The position numbers and the translations under genes were made by a program. This document shows, in pieces, positions 1-11,373 of a stretch of 64,000 bases of DNA (position 1 is the first letter of the stretch; every line of letters starts with the position of its first letter). The notes under the pieces were generated by a model that had not been told where the DNA came from, ran no database searches, and saw only the letters and a program-made list of their open reading frames with translations. Source of the DNA: Emergomyces orientalis (lineage: Eukaryota; Ascomycota; Eurotiomycetes; Onygenales; Ajellomycetaceae); assembly GCA_002110485.1 (NCBI GenBank), contig MOWL01000023.1:620001-684000 (forward strand), given 5' to 3'.

Positions 1-1598
1 CGCCACTTTGATTATTTGTTTTTCTCCCTTCATCTGGAGCTCGGATGGCGTTAAATGGGTTTGGGATATTCCATTGAAAGCTTCTTTTTTTTGGCGCTGT
101 CTGGGATGGCATACAAACCTTTCGCTTCTAAGAATCCCTTCTAATCTCGTTTTCCTTTCTTTCATTCGCAGCACTGCAAACGACACCAGTCGGATTTTTT
201 TTCCACCGCCTTTTATATATTTCATATATTTTGGCCATTTACTTATTTACTTTATTTTTCTTTTCTTTTCTTGGATATCATTTTTTACCTGTCTCAAAAG
301 ACTTTTTTTTCTTTCTCCTTTTGCACAAAACTGTGACCAGGAGTGTTTTTTTCACTTTCTTTTTTGCTCCCTCCTGCTTTTCCCCTGCAACCCCACGGCT
401 TCCTACGATATCATTGCCATCTTTCCTGCTCTCTATTTGTGTTCTGTTACATATATTCTATCTATTACTCGGGCAGCCGCAGGCATTGTTTCGGGCGGAA
501 GGCCAGAAATAGAGGGCTAATCTCCTGCCTTGAACATACTTCTGAACTTAACTTCCCGCTGCGTTATATAGGCCTAGCCTACACTCTGAAGCTAAGCTAT
601 TGTTGTGTATCATTATGGAGATCCATTCTGGTCCTATCCTACCTTCCCCTACCTACCTGCCTACAGCCTTGTTATTTTCCTTTGGTTGTCTCTGTATCAC
701 ACACGTTTTTTGTTTTTTGTTTTTGTCTTGTTTTTTTGTGTTTATTTATCCTTAATGACTTTTGCCTCGAAGCTAAATTGCTTTGTCGCCTGCTTTTTAT
801 TTATTTTTAAACTCAGGGGCTCCTGTTGGTGGCTTTTTTTTTTTTTTTTTTTTTTTTTTTTTGTTACTGCGCTCTACTTGTCCTAATATCATCGTTGTTT
901 TACAGATTATTTATGTTATTTTTATTTTTAGTTTGGCTGTTTTTTCACTCATCCTCCTCTACCACCACTAACTACTCTCCAAACTATAATTCCGATATCT
1001 CTCTTGAGCTTTCGTACACTAACTTTCTAGGAAGGAGGAAAAAATATCTCTCCCTATCTCATTATGCACTACTTTACCGTTAATCCCTCCTCTCCCTTCG
1101 ATTTTCATTATTTTATTTTCAATCTTCATGAGATATATGTGTGTGTTTGGGGGCCGGGGGGGGAGCGGTGGGAGCGGGGGTTATTATTGAGTTTTTGAAT
1201 TTTTTTCTTCTTCTTTTTCTTCTTCCGCTCTCCCTCTTACCTTGGGCTACTTTCATTTCATTTCTTGTATCTATCTTATACTGTTAAAACAGGAAATTTT
1301 AATAACACATACAAGTTATTTTCATCAGCTATTTTGGCCGTTTGGTTTTATTTATTTGTTTATATATTTTTTTCTGATGGGCTATGCTCCATCAATTACC
1401 CCGTACGTCAGATATGCGTACGGGCCAGGCTTGGGCGTTATCTTTAGGCTCGATTGATATTAAATATCTTTTTTCCAATGAATGTGCTCTAGGAACATAG
1501 GTATTGATTGTGATGCCTAGCGTTGGTAATCGGCCCCCACTGTTACTCTGCTGATTCAAGAGTCTGATTTCAGCTACACGCGTGCAGTATCATTCCTT
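1..1598. other. Non-coding T-rich flank
   Basis: No supported gene. The plus strand is strongly T/pyrimidine-rich, so several overlapping open frames appear, but they encode only low-complexity Phe/Leu/Ser/Tyr-rich strings that shift frame into one another. It includes a T29 run at 834-862. It lies downstream of the monooxygenase stop codon (1599) and may be its 3' flank or the leader of a gene outside the window. Confidence 0.6.
834..862 (+). repeat. Poly-T tract, about 29 nt
   Basis: Uninterrupted T homopolymer inside the pyrimidine-rich left flank. Confidence 0.9.
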
Positions 1599-3416
1599 TC
1601 AAAGTTTGCCCTGGGAGTTTCTAGTCTTGTTTGAGCCCCCCCCGGTCCCCTGCATAAGAGGTTTAAACCCTCGAAGGTCATCTTCGACCACCTTCCTCAA
1701 CACCCGATTATAATTTTTCAACCCGCCGAGGTAAAACCGCACCGCCTCCTTCTTCCCGCTTACATTGCTACCAAATATCCATGAGGCAGTCTCCTTAAAC
1801 AGACTCCCGTCCGCAATTTGCTCGCACGTCTCCATCCACTGATTCTCGCTCTCCGCTGTTGCTTCAATGATTGTGCCAGTGCTTCCTCGGCCAGTCCCCG
1901 CCCCAGGCCTAGCAGCAGCAGCTTTCCTGCTCAATACAGCTTTACCAATCAGGGAAGTAACGAAACTCACCTGCGTCTCGATGGCCGGTGGAAGATTACA
2001 GAACGGACCCTGCGGTCCTGTAATCAGGAAGAAATTGGGGAAATTGGGGACGGAGATTCCCAGGTAGCTCGTCGGGCCCTTTTCAGCCCAATGGTCCTGT
2101 AACGTCCTCCCACCGACGCCGCGGATTTTTAGCCTGGTATAATTACCATCAACAGCGTCAAAGCCAGTGGCGAAGATTACAACATCCAATCCATGTTCCG
2201 TCCCATCCTGCGTGACAAGGCCCTTATCTGTGAAGTGCGAAAGCGGGTTTTCAGCACCCACATCGACAATATAAACGTTGTCCCTGTTAAATTGCTCATA
2301 ATAGCCGCCATCACAAAGCGGGCGCCGCGCATAACGGTCCGTGGGCATAAGCATCCTCGCCTTCTCCGGGTCCCGGACGATCTCCCCAATCTTCTTGCGA
2401 ATGAAGTTACAGGCCGCCTCATTCGCGACGGGGTTGGTAGAGATATCGCTAAACCCGCCAAACATGAAATAGAACCCATTGCCCCGTCCCCACAAGTGTT
2501 CGAATATCGCTTCCCGCTCCGCCTCCGGCACCGATTCATAGGCCCGCGTCGATTCCTCGAATCCAAACCCGACAAGGGATTCCTGTACCTTCGCCATGAT
2601 ATTATCATAGTCATTGTTGATTTTAGCGCGGTAGCTGGGACTGACAGGCCCGTCGCCGCTAGGTACGCTGTACTGCGCCCGCCGCTGGAAACATGTTAGA
2701 CTCTTCACCTTTCCCGCAATTTCCGTTATGACCTGTACTCCTGTCGACCCAGTGCCGATGACACCAACGCGCTTATTGTTCAGGTCGATATCATCCCGCC
2801 ATGCGGCTGTATGACATATCGTACCCCTGAAATCGTTCATGCCGCGTATGTCAGGATAATTCTTTTTGGAAAGGAGACCCAGCGCCGTCACGAGATACCG
2901 TGCAACAAAAGAGATCTCCTCGCACTCTTCTTCCTCTTCCTCTTCCTCTTCCCCTTCCCCTTCCTCCCTCGGGCGGCCCTTGACCCCCACACCTCCCCTC
3001 CGCACCCTTACAGCACTAACCCTCCACACCCCGCTGTTAGCATCCCACACTGCCCCCTTCATCCGCATATTCAGCGACATGTACCTCCGTAAATCATGCT
3101 TCCGCACCACATGCTCCAGATACGCGAGCACGTCTGGTTGTTTTAGATAGTGGCGGTGCCAGGGGTAGGTACGTAGGTCGTCTTTGTCCCATGAGTAGCG
3201 GTAGACGAAGCTTTCTGTGTCCGACATGGCGCCCGGGTAGCGGTTCCAGAACCAGGTGCCGCCAATGGAGGGGGATTCATCGATTAGGTGGATGTTGAGG
3301 GGTTGGGTTTGGGGGTTGAGGTGATTGGGGTTGAGAAGGGAGTGGAGTTGGTAAATGCCGCCGAAGCCTGCACCAATTATGAGGGTGTCGTAGTATTTGG
3401 GGGCTTGAGGGAGCAT
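1599..3416 (-). CDS. Baeyer-Villiger-type flavin monooxygenase
   Basis: A 605-residue intronless frame. It should use FAD and NADPH to insert one oxygen into a ketone or similar carbonyl substrate; the substrate cannot be read from sequence. Seen: FAD Rossmann motif GAGFGG at residues 15-20, GGTWFWNRYPGA at about 52-63 (typical of this class), the type-I BVMO fingerprint FRGTICHTAAW at 196-206, and the NADPH Rossmann motif GTGSTG at 221-226. Length is slightly above the usual 530-570; part of the excess is a glycine/arginine then glutamate-rich insert at about 140-167. The start at 3416 sits just before the FAD motif, as in the family. It is in tandem with the cullin gene about 1.5 kb upstream. 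No biosynthetic partners are visible next to it, so a catabolic or detoxifying role is as likely as secondary metabolism. Confidence 0.9.
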   Translation of the reverse strand: MLPQAPKYYDTLIIGAGFGGIYQLHSLLNPNHLNPQTQPLNIHLIDESPSIGGTWFWNRYPGAMSDTESFVYRYSWDKDDLRTYPWHRHYLKQPDVLAYLEHVVRKHDLRRYMSLNMRMKGAVWDANSGVWRVSAVRVRRGGVGVKGRPREEGEGEEEEEEEEECEEISFVARYLVTALGLLSKKNYPDIRGMNDFRGTICHTAAWRDDIDLNNKRVGVIGTGSTGVQVITEIAGKVKSLTCFQRRAQYSVPSGDGPVSPSYRAKINNDYDNIMAKVQESLVGFGFEESTRAYESVPEAEREAIFEHLWGRGNGFYFMFGGFSDISTNPVANEAACNFIRKKIGEIVRDPEKARMLMPTDRYARRPLCDGGYYEQFNRDNVYIVDVGAENPLSHFTDKGLVTQDGTEHGLDVVIFATGFDAVDGNYTRLKIRGVGGRTLQDHWAEKGPTSYLGISVPNFPNFFLITGPQGPFCNLPPAIETQVSFVTSLIGKAVLSRKAAAARPGAGTGRGSTGTIIEATAESENQWMETCEQIADGSLFKETASWIFGSNVSGKKEAVRFYLGGLKNYNRVLRKVVEDDLRGFKPLMQGTGGGSNKTRNSQGKL

Positions 3417-4908
3417 TGTTTATAAATATATGTATTTCTGTTTTCCTTTCTTAGTTTGGAGTGGTTTGGATGAGTGATGGCTCGTTAAATAGGATGCATG
3501 TGTATTGCGATACGTATATATTTGTATGCTGCATCAGATTGTACTGTACATGCAGACATGGACCAGCCAGGGTCGAGCTTGAGCCTGAGGAGGTAAAAAA
3601 AAAAAAAAGTAAGCTGTGAAGGATAATTTGTTCGGCGAGATTGCATAGATACCCACGTACCTAAGGTAGATGGTTATGAAAGAAACCCGAAGACGCTGAA
3701 CTAAAGGCATGAGAGAGAGAGAAATGCTGTATGTATCATATTCTGTGACGGATATCCCTGTGCTTGGTAGAGCGACGGTTAGGGAGTGGAGAAGTGCAAA
3801 TCCTCCCCCTCCCACCCCCCCCCCCCCCTCACATAGGGCATTCATAAAATATATGGAGTAGCCGGGGTTAAGAGATACGTTATGGAGCTCAATGCGGGGG
3901 AGAAGAGAGCCTGATAGACCATTGAGAAACGCATGGGCTGAACTGAATATCATGTTATTAATTTAATTCTCGAGACGATCCGCCCCCTATCAATGCGATG
4001 GGATGTTATTTTTTTTTTTTTTTTTTTTTTTTTGGGTTTCTGAGTTTCGTTACTGAGCATCTATTATTCAGCTCTATACCGAGCAACGTGGGGGACGGAA
4101 GGGGATATTGGTTGAATCTTTTGCAGCTTGCGTTCTGTATCGTGTTGCTCACCTGGTTTATCCTCGTGTTTAGAGTAGAGAATGAATGGATACTGCCCCG
4201 GGTTCGGGGGATGTTACCGATTCATGTGGAGAGAGGGGGGACAAGGTGTAGTTAACTAACTAACTAGTACCTAGAGGTACCTTTGTCGTGGACTGGCCGA
4301 ATTGAAGTACTTATTTAGTTTAGGGGTTAGAAATTCAAACTGTCGTAACAATGCAACTATTTAGCATACTTAAGACACAATGAGTCTTAAAATTCCCATT
4401 TTGCGTATAATAAAACAAAGAGAAAAAGAACGAAAGAAGCTAATGGCGGAAACTCTCTCTTCTTAATACATCTACCTAGCTAAAGAGTTGAGTGAGATAT
4501 AGAAAGGTAATTAAAAATAAACCAAACACAAAGCACCACCCGAGAGAGCTGCGTTAGAACCAGAGAGCGAGAACAAACCAGTTAAACCCTTAAAAAAAAA
4601 AAATCTTTACTTGAGTGAATACACCAGTAAAAAATTATTTATGTTGTTGCTGTTGTTATTGTTGTTGTCTTTGTCTTTGCAATTTATCACCTTGCAATCA
4701 TTTCTTCAAAAAAAAAAATTTTTCGCTTTCTGTTCTCATACTTTCTTTCATTGAATTTCAACCCATTCATCCGCTCTCCGGCTTATAGATATATAACTTC
4801 TAGTACACTCTTTCCCCTCTCGCCCTTACTTTCATCTGGATGCCCGTTCACTTGTTGCTTTTCGTTGGCTTGTTCAAAAAATGTTTAAAAATGGGTAAAA
4901 AAGGGACT
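3417..4908. other. Intergenic region, monooxygenase promoter side
   Basis: Upstream of the monooxygenase start and downstream of the cullin stop. No supported ORF. It contains a C-run near 3815-3828, a T25 run at 4009-4033, and A/T-rich sequence at 4350-4800 probably representing the cullin 3' UTR. Confidence 0.6.
4009..4033 (+). repeat. Poly-T tract, about 25 nt
   Basis: Homopolymer run in the monooxygenase/cullin intergenic region. Confidence 0.9.
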
Positions 4909-7588
4909 TTAAGCAATGTACGCCAAATCATCCCCATCCAGCCGCTCAATATACTCCTTTTCCATCAATGCTTCGATATTCTTTTTGATATCCGGCACTT
5001 TGGGCGGGAAGCGGGCTTTCACCTGTTGAATAACCTCCTGCACGAGTTGGACGTGTTTCATCTTCTTTCGTGATTTCATGATACGAACAATGGCGGACTA
5101 CATAGGGGTGTAAACGGTTAATATATATTTTTACAAAGTGAGATAGAAGACAGGTATGTAAATAATATGAGCGAAACTCACCTGGAGCAAAAGTTTCCTA
5201 TCCTCATCAATAGTCTTATGCGTATCATCAGTTTCATGCTTCTGTTCCGATTTGACGGAAATGTTAAGGTTGACTTTAATTTTCTTGGCTTTGAAATTGT
5301 AATTTAGCGCGTATGAGGTGCCGGTACAGGGTTTGCCGTCCTCTGGCGAAGGGATGACAACCTTAGCCTTGACGAGGATACCAAGGTTGGGTTCGAGAAC
5401 TTCCGGCGCAAGGGCGGTCCCCTTCTCGATATCGGAGAAGCTCAGTGTGTCGCTTTCGTTGAAGAGAAGGAGGATTCCCATTTGGTACGTTGATACCTGG
5501 AATGTGTATGGTACTTTTGTGTTCTTGATGTAGTTGGCGCGGATTTCGCCCTTGCATAGATTCCATAGCCAGGTAAGTTTACGGCCGCTGTGTTTGTCGA
5601 AGTAGAAGTTCTTGAATCGCTCTGTCGTCTTGACGATTTCTTGAGGGGGGATGAATTGCGTTGTTGGGGCGGTAAGGGGCCAGAATCCCGTTCCAAGGAT
5701 CTGAAAATGGGGGTCCACTAATTTCTTCCTGTCTTCGTCATCTAGAACCTTGTCCTGCCAGTCCCGGTAGCTGGCGTTGAGATCCTTTGATATTTGGATG
5801 TCCTGGAACATTCGCTGCAGTTTATTAGTATATTCGAAGCCACAGGCCTCCTTCAGTTTGCTGATCATACTGGTTTCCGCATCATCTGAAACTGAGCTGA
5901 CATGCACGAGCCGTTTAGCCAGCATTCTGGAATAGAACTTCTGGAAAACGTCCTTGTCTTCGATATATTTGAAGACAGTCATGATTTGGACAAGCATTTC
6001 TTCCAATTCCGACTCTTCTGGAGATTTAACTCCCTTTTTCAGCAGGGAATCAGTGTATCGAGCAAGAAGTTCAGGAGATTTGGTGGAGCTTGTGTTGCAA
6101 AGTGCATTACGGTTGACAAATTCCCGACAGGCATTATCCAGCGAGCGGACAAACTCCGACTCTCCCGCAAAGGCCATGTTGACCATGGATTGATATTTGG
6201 TATGAACTTGTAACAGGGCATCAATGTAGACCTTAGGCTCGACCGTATCTCCATTTGGCGCCACCTTTTCAACGGCCGCAAGGCCTGCTTTCCGAACGTG
6301 GGTCTCAAATTTGTTACGCAGAGGATCCAAGCCGTCCTTAATCCGAGAGAGTAATCGATACATACGGGCAAGATCATCTTGACGTTCGGTATCTAAGAGA
6401 GCTTGGAATTCATCCCGCAGGAGCGGGGAATGTGCAGTCACCAGGACATCCAAGCATGTTTCCGTTAGATTTTTTGTAATGTCAGGGTGAAGGTATAGGT
6501 CAACTCGAGCCCGTTCCTCATCGAGTCGGGTTTCCGCCTTTTTCATGTACTCCACTACGCTGTTTTCAGCTACGAACCGCTTCGACTCATTTTCATAGTA
6601 GACTCTGGTAGCCTCTATGAAGGGCTTTTCGAAATAGAATTGGTATACCACAAGTGTGGATTTCGTACTGTCGTTCTCATCGAGGCCAAGAGAGACAAAC
6701 GAGTCGACGATATTTTTAATCTGGGACTGCTCGATGGTTTCCCCATTCCGTTGTTTCTCGACGAGCTTCAGTACGGCATCCATTACGCTCATTTGCACCT
6801 TCTTGAAGAAGTCTTCTTTCCATTTTACTAGATGGAGGGTGTACACGTCGTAAATATCTTTCTTTCCCTCATCGACTTCTCGTTTTACCCAATGACGGTT
6901 AAGGTATTTGAAAAGATGGTTGATATATGTTGCTGCTGTGGTGTATCGACTCCATTCTCGAATGTAAAAGGTCAACAGAGCTTCGTCGGAATGGCTTAAT
7001 GAGGATTCGTAGACGTCATTGAGATGACGGGAGAGATATATGCCGAGGAGATTATATAGTTCCTCCCCAAGAAGGTGGGCTACACGTTATAAAAATTAGC
7101 CAAGCTTTATTTTACACCTCCTAGCTATAAAAATATAAACATAAAAACTCACCTCCACGATGACCACCATGGGAAGCTGGGCTGCCAGGCGACGAAATGG
7201 CTTTTTGTGAGGTACAAAAGTTGTGAACAGCCCTATTGACGTAGTTAGTCTCCAAGGATAAGTTGTTTAATTAAACAGACATGGGTCCTACGGACGTGTA
7301 AACACCCATATACTACACAGAAAAAATATATCCAGTTAGCATTTACTTTGCAACCGTTTTCAGAAAGGTAGTAACCACTAACCGTAAGCATGTCAATACC
7401 ACCCTCTAATTGGGTCATAACCCGCTCGACGCCCTTCTCAAGATACGCCCATCTACCCTCTAAAGTCAGCTCTGCTATCCCCGGATCCTTGCTTGAAATA
7501 GCCCCGCGTATCTATGTATGGTGGCAAAAAAAACTCACGTTTCATCAATATCGTCCTTGTGAGGAGTCTGGATCCCTGAAGGAGGCAT
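4909..7588 (-). CDS. cul1: Cullin-1 (SCF ubiquitin-ligase scaffold)
   Basis: Scaffold of the SCF E3 ligase: the N-terminal arm binds Skp1/F-box adaptors and the C-terminus binds the RING protein Rbx1. Rebuilt exons (minus strand): 7539-7588, 7383-7452, 7296-7312 (17 nt), 7153-7232, 5182-7079, 4909-5097; total 2304 nt, 767 residues, matching fungal cullin-1 (about 765-775). Each junction restores cullin sequence, e.g. TWAYLEKGVERV across exons 1/2, YMGVYTAVHNFCTSQ across 3/4, and AHLLGEELY across 4/5. The last exon carries the winged-helix end and neddylation motif IVRIMK, so the predicted NEDD8 acceptor is Lys713. The protein ends in the usual YIA. The ATG at 7588 is the only good start before exon 1's donor. 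It is divergent from the cupin gene with about 720 nt between starts. Confidence 0.95.
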
Positions 7589-8309
7589 GGTTGCACTCTC
7601 ACTTTGTGGTGATGTTGAACTGCGAGAAAGGCGGCGTAGGTTGAGGTGGGATAACCTCATCGACGGAGTTGCGGTTTAAGGGGATTTAACAACGTCAGGT
7701 TCACGAAGGCAGCCTGCTCGTTAAGGGGATATAGGTACCCAAGACCAGTGGGCGCAGGGAGGGGAAGGGGAGAGGTCGTTAAGGGCGAAACCGCAAGTGT
7801 TTTGGATGATGTGCTGTCACCACTACCTGAAAGGAAACGAGCGCTTGTTGTTGTTGCAAATAGAAAAAACGAGTGCCGATTGAAAGAAAGGCACCCCAAA
7901 TCGGAAGAGCAAAAAGGGCTAGGAAGTAGATAAAGGCAAAGAAAGAAGAGCAGTGTATTGTGTATAAAAATGGAAGTAGAGAGAGCAGAGTCGTGTCGTT
8001 GGGTTCTGCGCTTCAACTCTTCTAACTTTGGCCGATGGCAAGGCAGAACCCGTCGCTGGGAGACTGGAGAGATTAGGTAAGCCGGCGGTTGGCGTGGTTG
8101 GAGTTGAAAAAGTACACTATGCCCGACCAGGAGTAGTGTATATTTGGATCTCTTATCGATAAGGAGGCCAGATTATGTAATGCTTCAAAATGACGGCAAA
8201 TGACGTTGATGGGTGAAGAGAGGAATTAACCTTTTTATTATATTGTTGGTATAAACATAATTGTGAGTGTTATTTAACTGCTCAGGCAAATTATTTAACA
8301 CCAAAAACC
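7589..8309. other. Divergent promoter region, cullin/cupin
   Basis: About 720 nt between two divergent starts. Open frames here lack family features; the minus-strand one at 7657-8016 is Phe/Leu/Ser-rich and looks like leader sequence of the cullin gene. Confidence 0.55.
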
Positions 8310-8849
8310 ATGCCAACTGCGTTGAAACCACTCCCCTCCCTCCAAATAACCCGCCGACATATCCCTCCCCGGCACGACACCCCCAACACTTCCATCCACC
8401 ATAAATCCCTTCTCATATATCACAGCGCCTTCCAGGCCCCCACCGCAGCCTCCGAAATCAGCCAACACCTGACAAAAACCGGCGTCGTCGAGCCCCAATG
8501 GACCTATTCCATGTACTCTTACAGCCACTTCCACTCTACAACCCACGAAGTTCTAAGCATCGTCTCCGGCAAAGCGAAGCTATGTTTTGGCCACGAGGAC
8601 AATCCGGGGCGATTTGAGGCGGTTGTTTCAAGCGGGGATGTCATTATTGTCCCCGCAGGGGTGGCACATAGGTTGCTGGAGGATATTGATGGTGGGTTTA
8701 AGATGATTGGTGTATATCCAAGGGGGAAAGGGTGGGATATGTGCTACGGGAATGAAGAGGAAGGGAATAAGTCGGCGGAGATTGGGAAGGTGAGTTGGTT
8801 TAAGAGGGATCCTGTTTATGGGGATAGTGGGCCTGTGCTTGATGTTTGA
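8310..8849 (+). CDS. Single-domain cupin protein
   Basis: A 179-residue intronless protein with one cupin beta-barrel. Motif 1 is seen as HFHSTTHE with His73, His75 and Glu80 followed by Gly87; motif 2 is seen as GDVIIVPAGVAH with Gly109, Pro115, Gly117 and His120. This gives the full 3-His/1-Glu metal site, so a metal-dependent enzyme or ligand-binding role is possible; the substrate cannot be inferred. The barrel (about 60-135) is followed by a short tail containing a WFKRDPVYG-type motif often found in small fungal and bacterial cupins. No signal peptide or membrane segment. The gene converges on the SRF1-like gene. Confidence 0.85.
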   Translation: MPTALKPLPSLQITRRHIPPRHDTPNTSIHHKSLLIYHSAFQAPTAASEISQHLTKTGVVEPQWTYSMYSYSHFHSTTHEVLSIVSGKAKLCFGHEDNPGRFEAVVSSGDVIIVPAGVAHRLLEDIDGGFKMIGVYPRGKGWDMCYGNEEEGNKSAEIGKVSWFKRDPVYGDSGPVLDV

Positions 8850-9404
8850 ACATTGAGTGCATTTTTAGGAAGATGGGAATTTGGAGGGCGGTGTAATAGA
8901 TATGTTTGGTGTATTTTTATACTTGGTTATGAGAGGGAGGGAAATATAAAAAAAATAAAAATAAATAATATATGAAATTCATGCCTGGGGGACGCATGCG
9001 ATGTTGTATATACAAAAGTAATACACCTGAAAGGCAAAAAAAAAAGAGTACCCTTTGTTGCACCAAAGCTCAGGGTTATTTCTTTGTCATCCCGGATCCG
9101 GCCAAAAGAGGCAAAACCGAGAAGATGGAAAAGTGAAATCATATGAAAATATGAAGCGGTAAAAAAATGAAATGAAAATAAAATAAAATAATAAAAAAAA
9201 AGTGAAAAAGAAGAGAGACACCAAAAAGAGAGACGATGAACTTAAATCAGATGTGCGGTATGCACATACAAGCCAAGTATGAGGAAAACAAATGAAAATA
9301 TGCAGTTTCAATGACGGAATTAGAATAAAAAAATAAAAAAATAGTAAAATGATGGCTGGGAAGAAACAAAAGGAGTTTAAAATAGGAAATTATTTACTTG
9401 GCCG
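8850..9404. other. Convergent intergenic region
   Basis: Between the convergent cupin and SRF1-like genes. A-rich on the plus strand (9160-9210 and around 9320). No coding signal; presumably both 3' UTRs and terminators. Confidence 0.55.
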
Positions 9405-10705
9405 TTACTCGCTCCACAACTCTGTAGCTTTTGTTAGCAAAAAGAAACCCGTATAAATGGGTGGAATAGCGACGTTCACGAACCTTAGAACACTGATGGC
9501 GAAGGTCGTAAGCCATGCTATGAGTACAATCAGCAATACAGAAGCCAGGGTCTTCTGGCGATCACAGATAATATCGTTTCTCGGGTCAAAATTTCGGTCG
9601 ACCTCCCCGGCTCTACACGAGCTCTGAACATCCGACAAACTCTCAAACGCCAGACTTAGATTGGCTGATGCAAAGACGATGAAGATCAGGTCCAGGAATA
9701 TAAGTCGCAGCTTAGCTTTGGCAGGCCGGAGCCCTAAAGGTTTACCAGTGTATTCGTCATAGGTGATATATACCAGATAGACCAACGCTACCGAATCTAC
9801 TATAATAGCCAAATCTGGGGAAGGGCCCTGTGGAAAACCAGATTGCGTACCATAGTAACGAATAGAACCACCTAGGGCCAGGGCGACGACGGAAAAGACG
9901 AAAACCGTAAGGCGGATCAGAAGAGGAACAATCGGGCTTCTCAGTATCTTCGACTGGAGCTTGCTGAACCACCTTCTCTTTCGCTGCTTGAAATCCAAGG
10001 TGTGCTGCCCACTTTCCAAGTCCTTTTCATTGGTAATATGGCCTTGCCATGGCCCTGAATAATCAGCCATGTTCGTGTCTAACCAGTCGTGGTCAACGAG
10101 CTTCTCCTGAAGATCTGTTGTTAAACGCGGGTAAGCAGTTGATCTTGCAAATGTTTTCCATCTTGATTCCCGTGGAGCTGCCCCAGAGTAGTCATAGTCC
10201 GTACACGAATCTCGCTGTTTGTCATGTGGAGCGTAGTTGTGTTGGGCAATGCGGGCGTCTGAGGGTTCGGGAGGAGCCGAATGTGAATGAGACGGAAGGT
10301 TAGTGGTTTCGTCCGGAATTCGCACCCATGCTATGTAGAAAATTTAATGTTAGAATTAGGTTCTATGGAGTCAGCGGGGTGAGAGGAGCTCTTGGGTCGG
10401 ACAGGGTAAATACCTGGTATGGTCCTTGCGGAAGGGAGCGGGATACGAGATTGAGTCCCGATGCTGATTCCCCTCGATGGAGCTCTACTATTTGGTCGAT
10501 TGGAGTACCGGTCGTGCGAGCATCGAAATCCGGAGCGACCTTCATCGTCATCGCCATTTGCGCTCGATCGCGCAACCGATGTGCCTGATTTCTGTCTGAC
10601 AAGGGGATGGTCCACTAGTGACAACTCCGATTTCCTTCTACATGATCCACCACACTGCACATCCGGAGGCTGGGGTCGCAGAAGAGAATCTCCATATATT
10701 GCCAT
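9405..10705 (-). CDS. SRF1: SRF1-like phospholipase D regulator (membrane protein)
   Basis: Two exons, 10414-10705 and 9405-10330 (intron 10331-10413, phase 1), giving 405 residues. The junction restores RTIPAWVRIPDE, which resembles the short conserved block before the second half of fungal SRF1-like proteins. Layout: about 225 hydrophilic residues, then a basic KQRKRRWFSKLQ segment just before four predicted membrane helices at about 231-254, 270-288, 305-325 and 359-380. The family is named after yeast Srf1, which regulates phospholipase D (Spo14). The start is uncertain: an in-frame stop lies upstream, and the first ATG after it is at 10705. Its upstream neighbour on the other strand is the K+/H+-exchange-related gene. 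Confidence 0.75.
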
Positions 10706-11373
10706 CGCCTGGAGCAAGAGCTTGTGGCCAGAGCGTGGCTGAGTGGTTGCTGGCTGGTAACAATCAATGGAGGTGCCAATTGCTGCCTCCCATGATTTTG
10801 GCCGCAACAGGGGGCGGCGAGGTTATCAATCCCCTTGTAGCTCGCCTCTAGAGAGGTATTCGGGTGGCAAATGAAAAGGAAAGGTAGAACAAAAGCACAA
10901 AATAAATATGGGAAAATAAAGGAAATGAGCGTCGGGCAGTGGAGATGAAAATGGAACAAATAATAATGTTGGGTAGTTGGGAGGTCAGCCTCGCTTGATT
11001 CTTGATAATTAATACTCCGTATGGGTGAGAGAGTTGTTTGTCGTCAGTCGCTGCGCCAAAACCAACGCCAAGACCCAGCGGCTAACCAACAACCAAATGA
11101 TATTTGTTTGGTTATATCAGACTAAGGAATTTCCTGCTGGAAACCTGGCGTGACGTCTCGACTGCGCCTCCGACTACAGCTACAGCACAACCACAGCGCT
11201 ATAGCTCAAAACCCAACAAAAATTTACACTCTAGGTCGTTGGGCAACATAGCTTGAAAATGCTCCTTCAAAAGGCGACTCGCAGCCGCACAGAAATAATC
11301 TGACCTCGTACATTTTCGCCCATCTCATTGCATTCCGCAAATCGGTTTCCCTAACCCCCTCCGCCTCTTTGCG
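10706..11373. other. Divergent promoter region
   Basis: About 670 nt between the SRF1-like start and the mitochondrial K+/H+-exchange-related gene. No convincing ORF. Contains a near-palindromic ATACTCCGTAT at about 11012-11022. Confidence 0.5.

Noticed and set aside
8..1457. Several overlapping plus-strand ORFs in the left flank
   Set aside because: Low-complexity translations of T/pyrimidine-rich DNA, mutually overlapping, with no domain or splice logic.
5131..5177. Extra C-terminal residues of the long cullin frame
   Set aside because: These are translated intron sequence after a GTGAGT donor; the true C-terminus with the neddylation motif is in the exon at 4909-5097.
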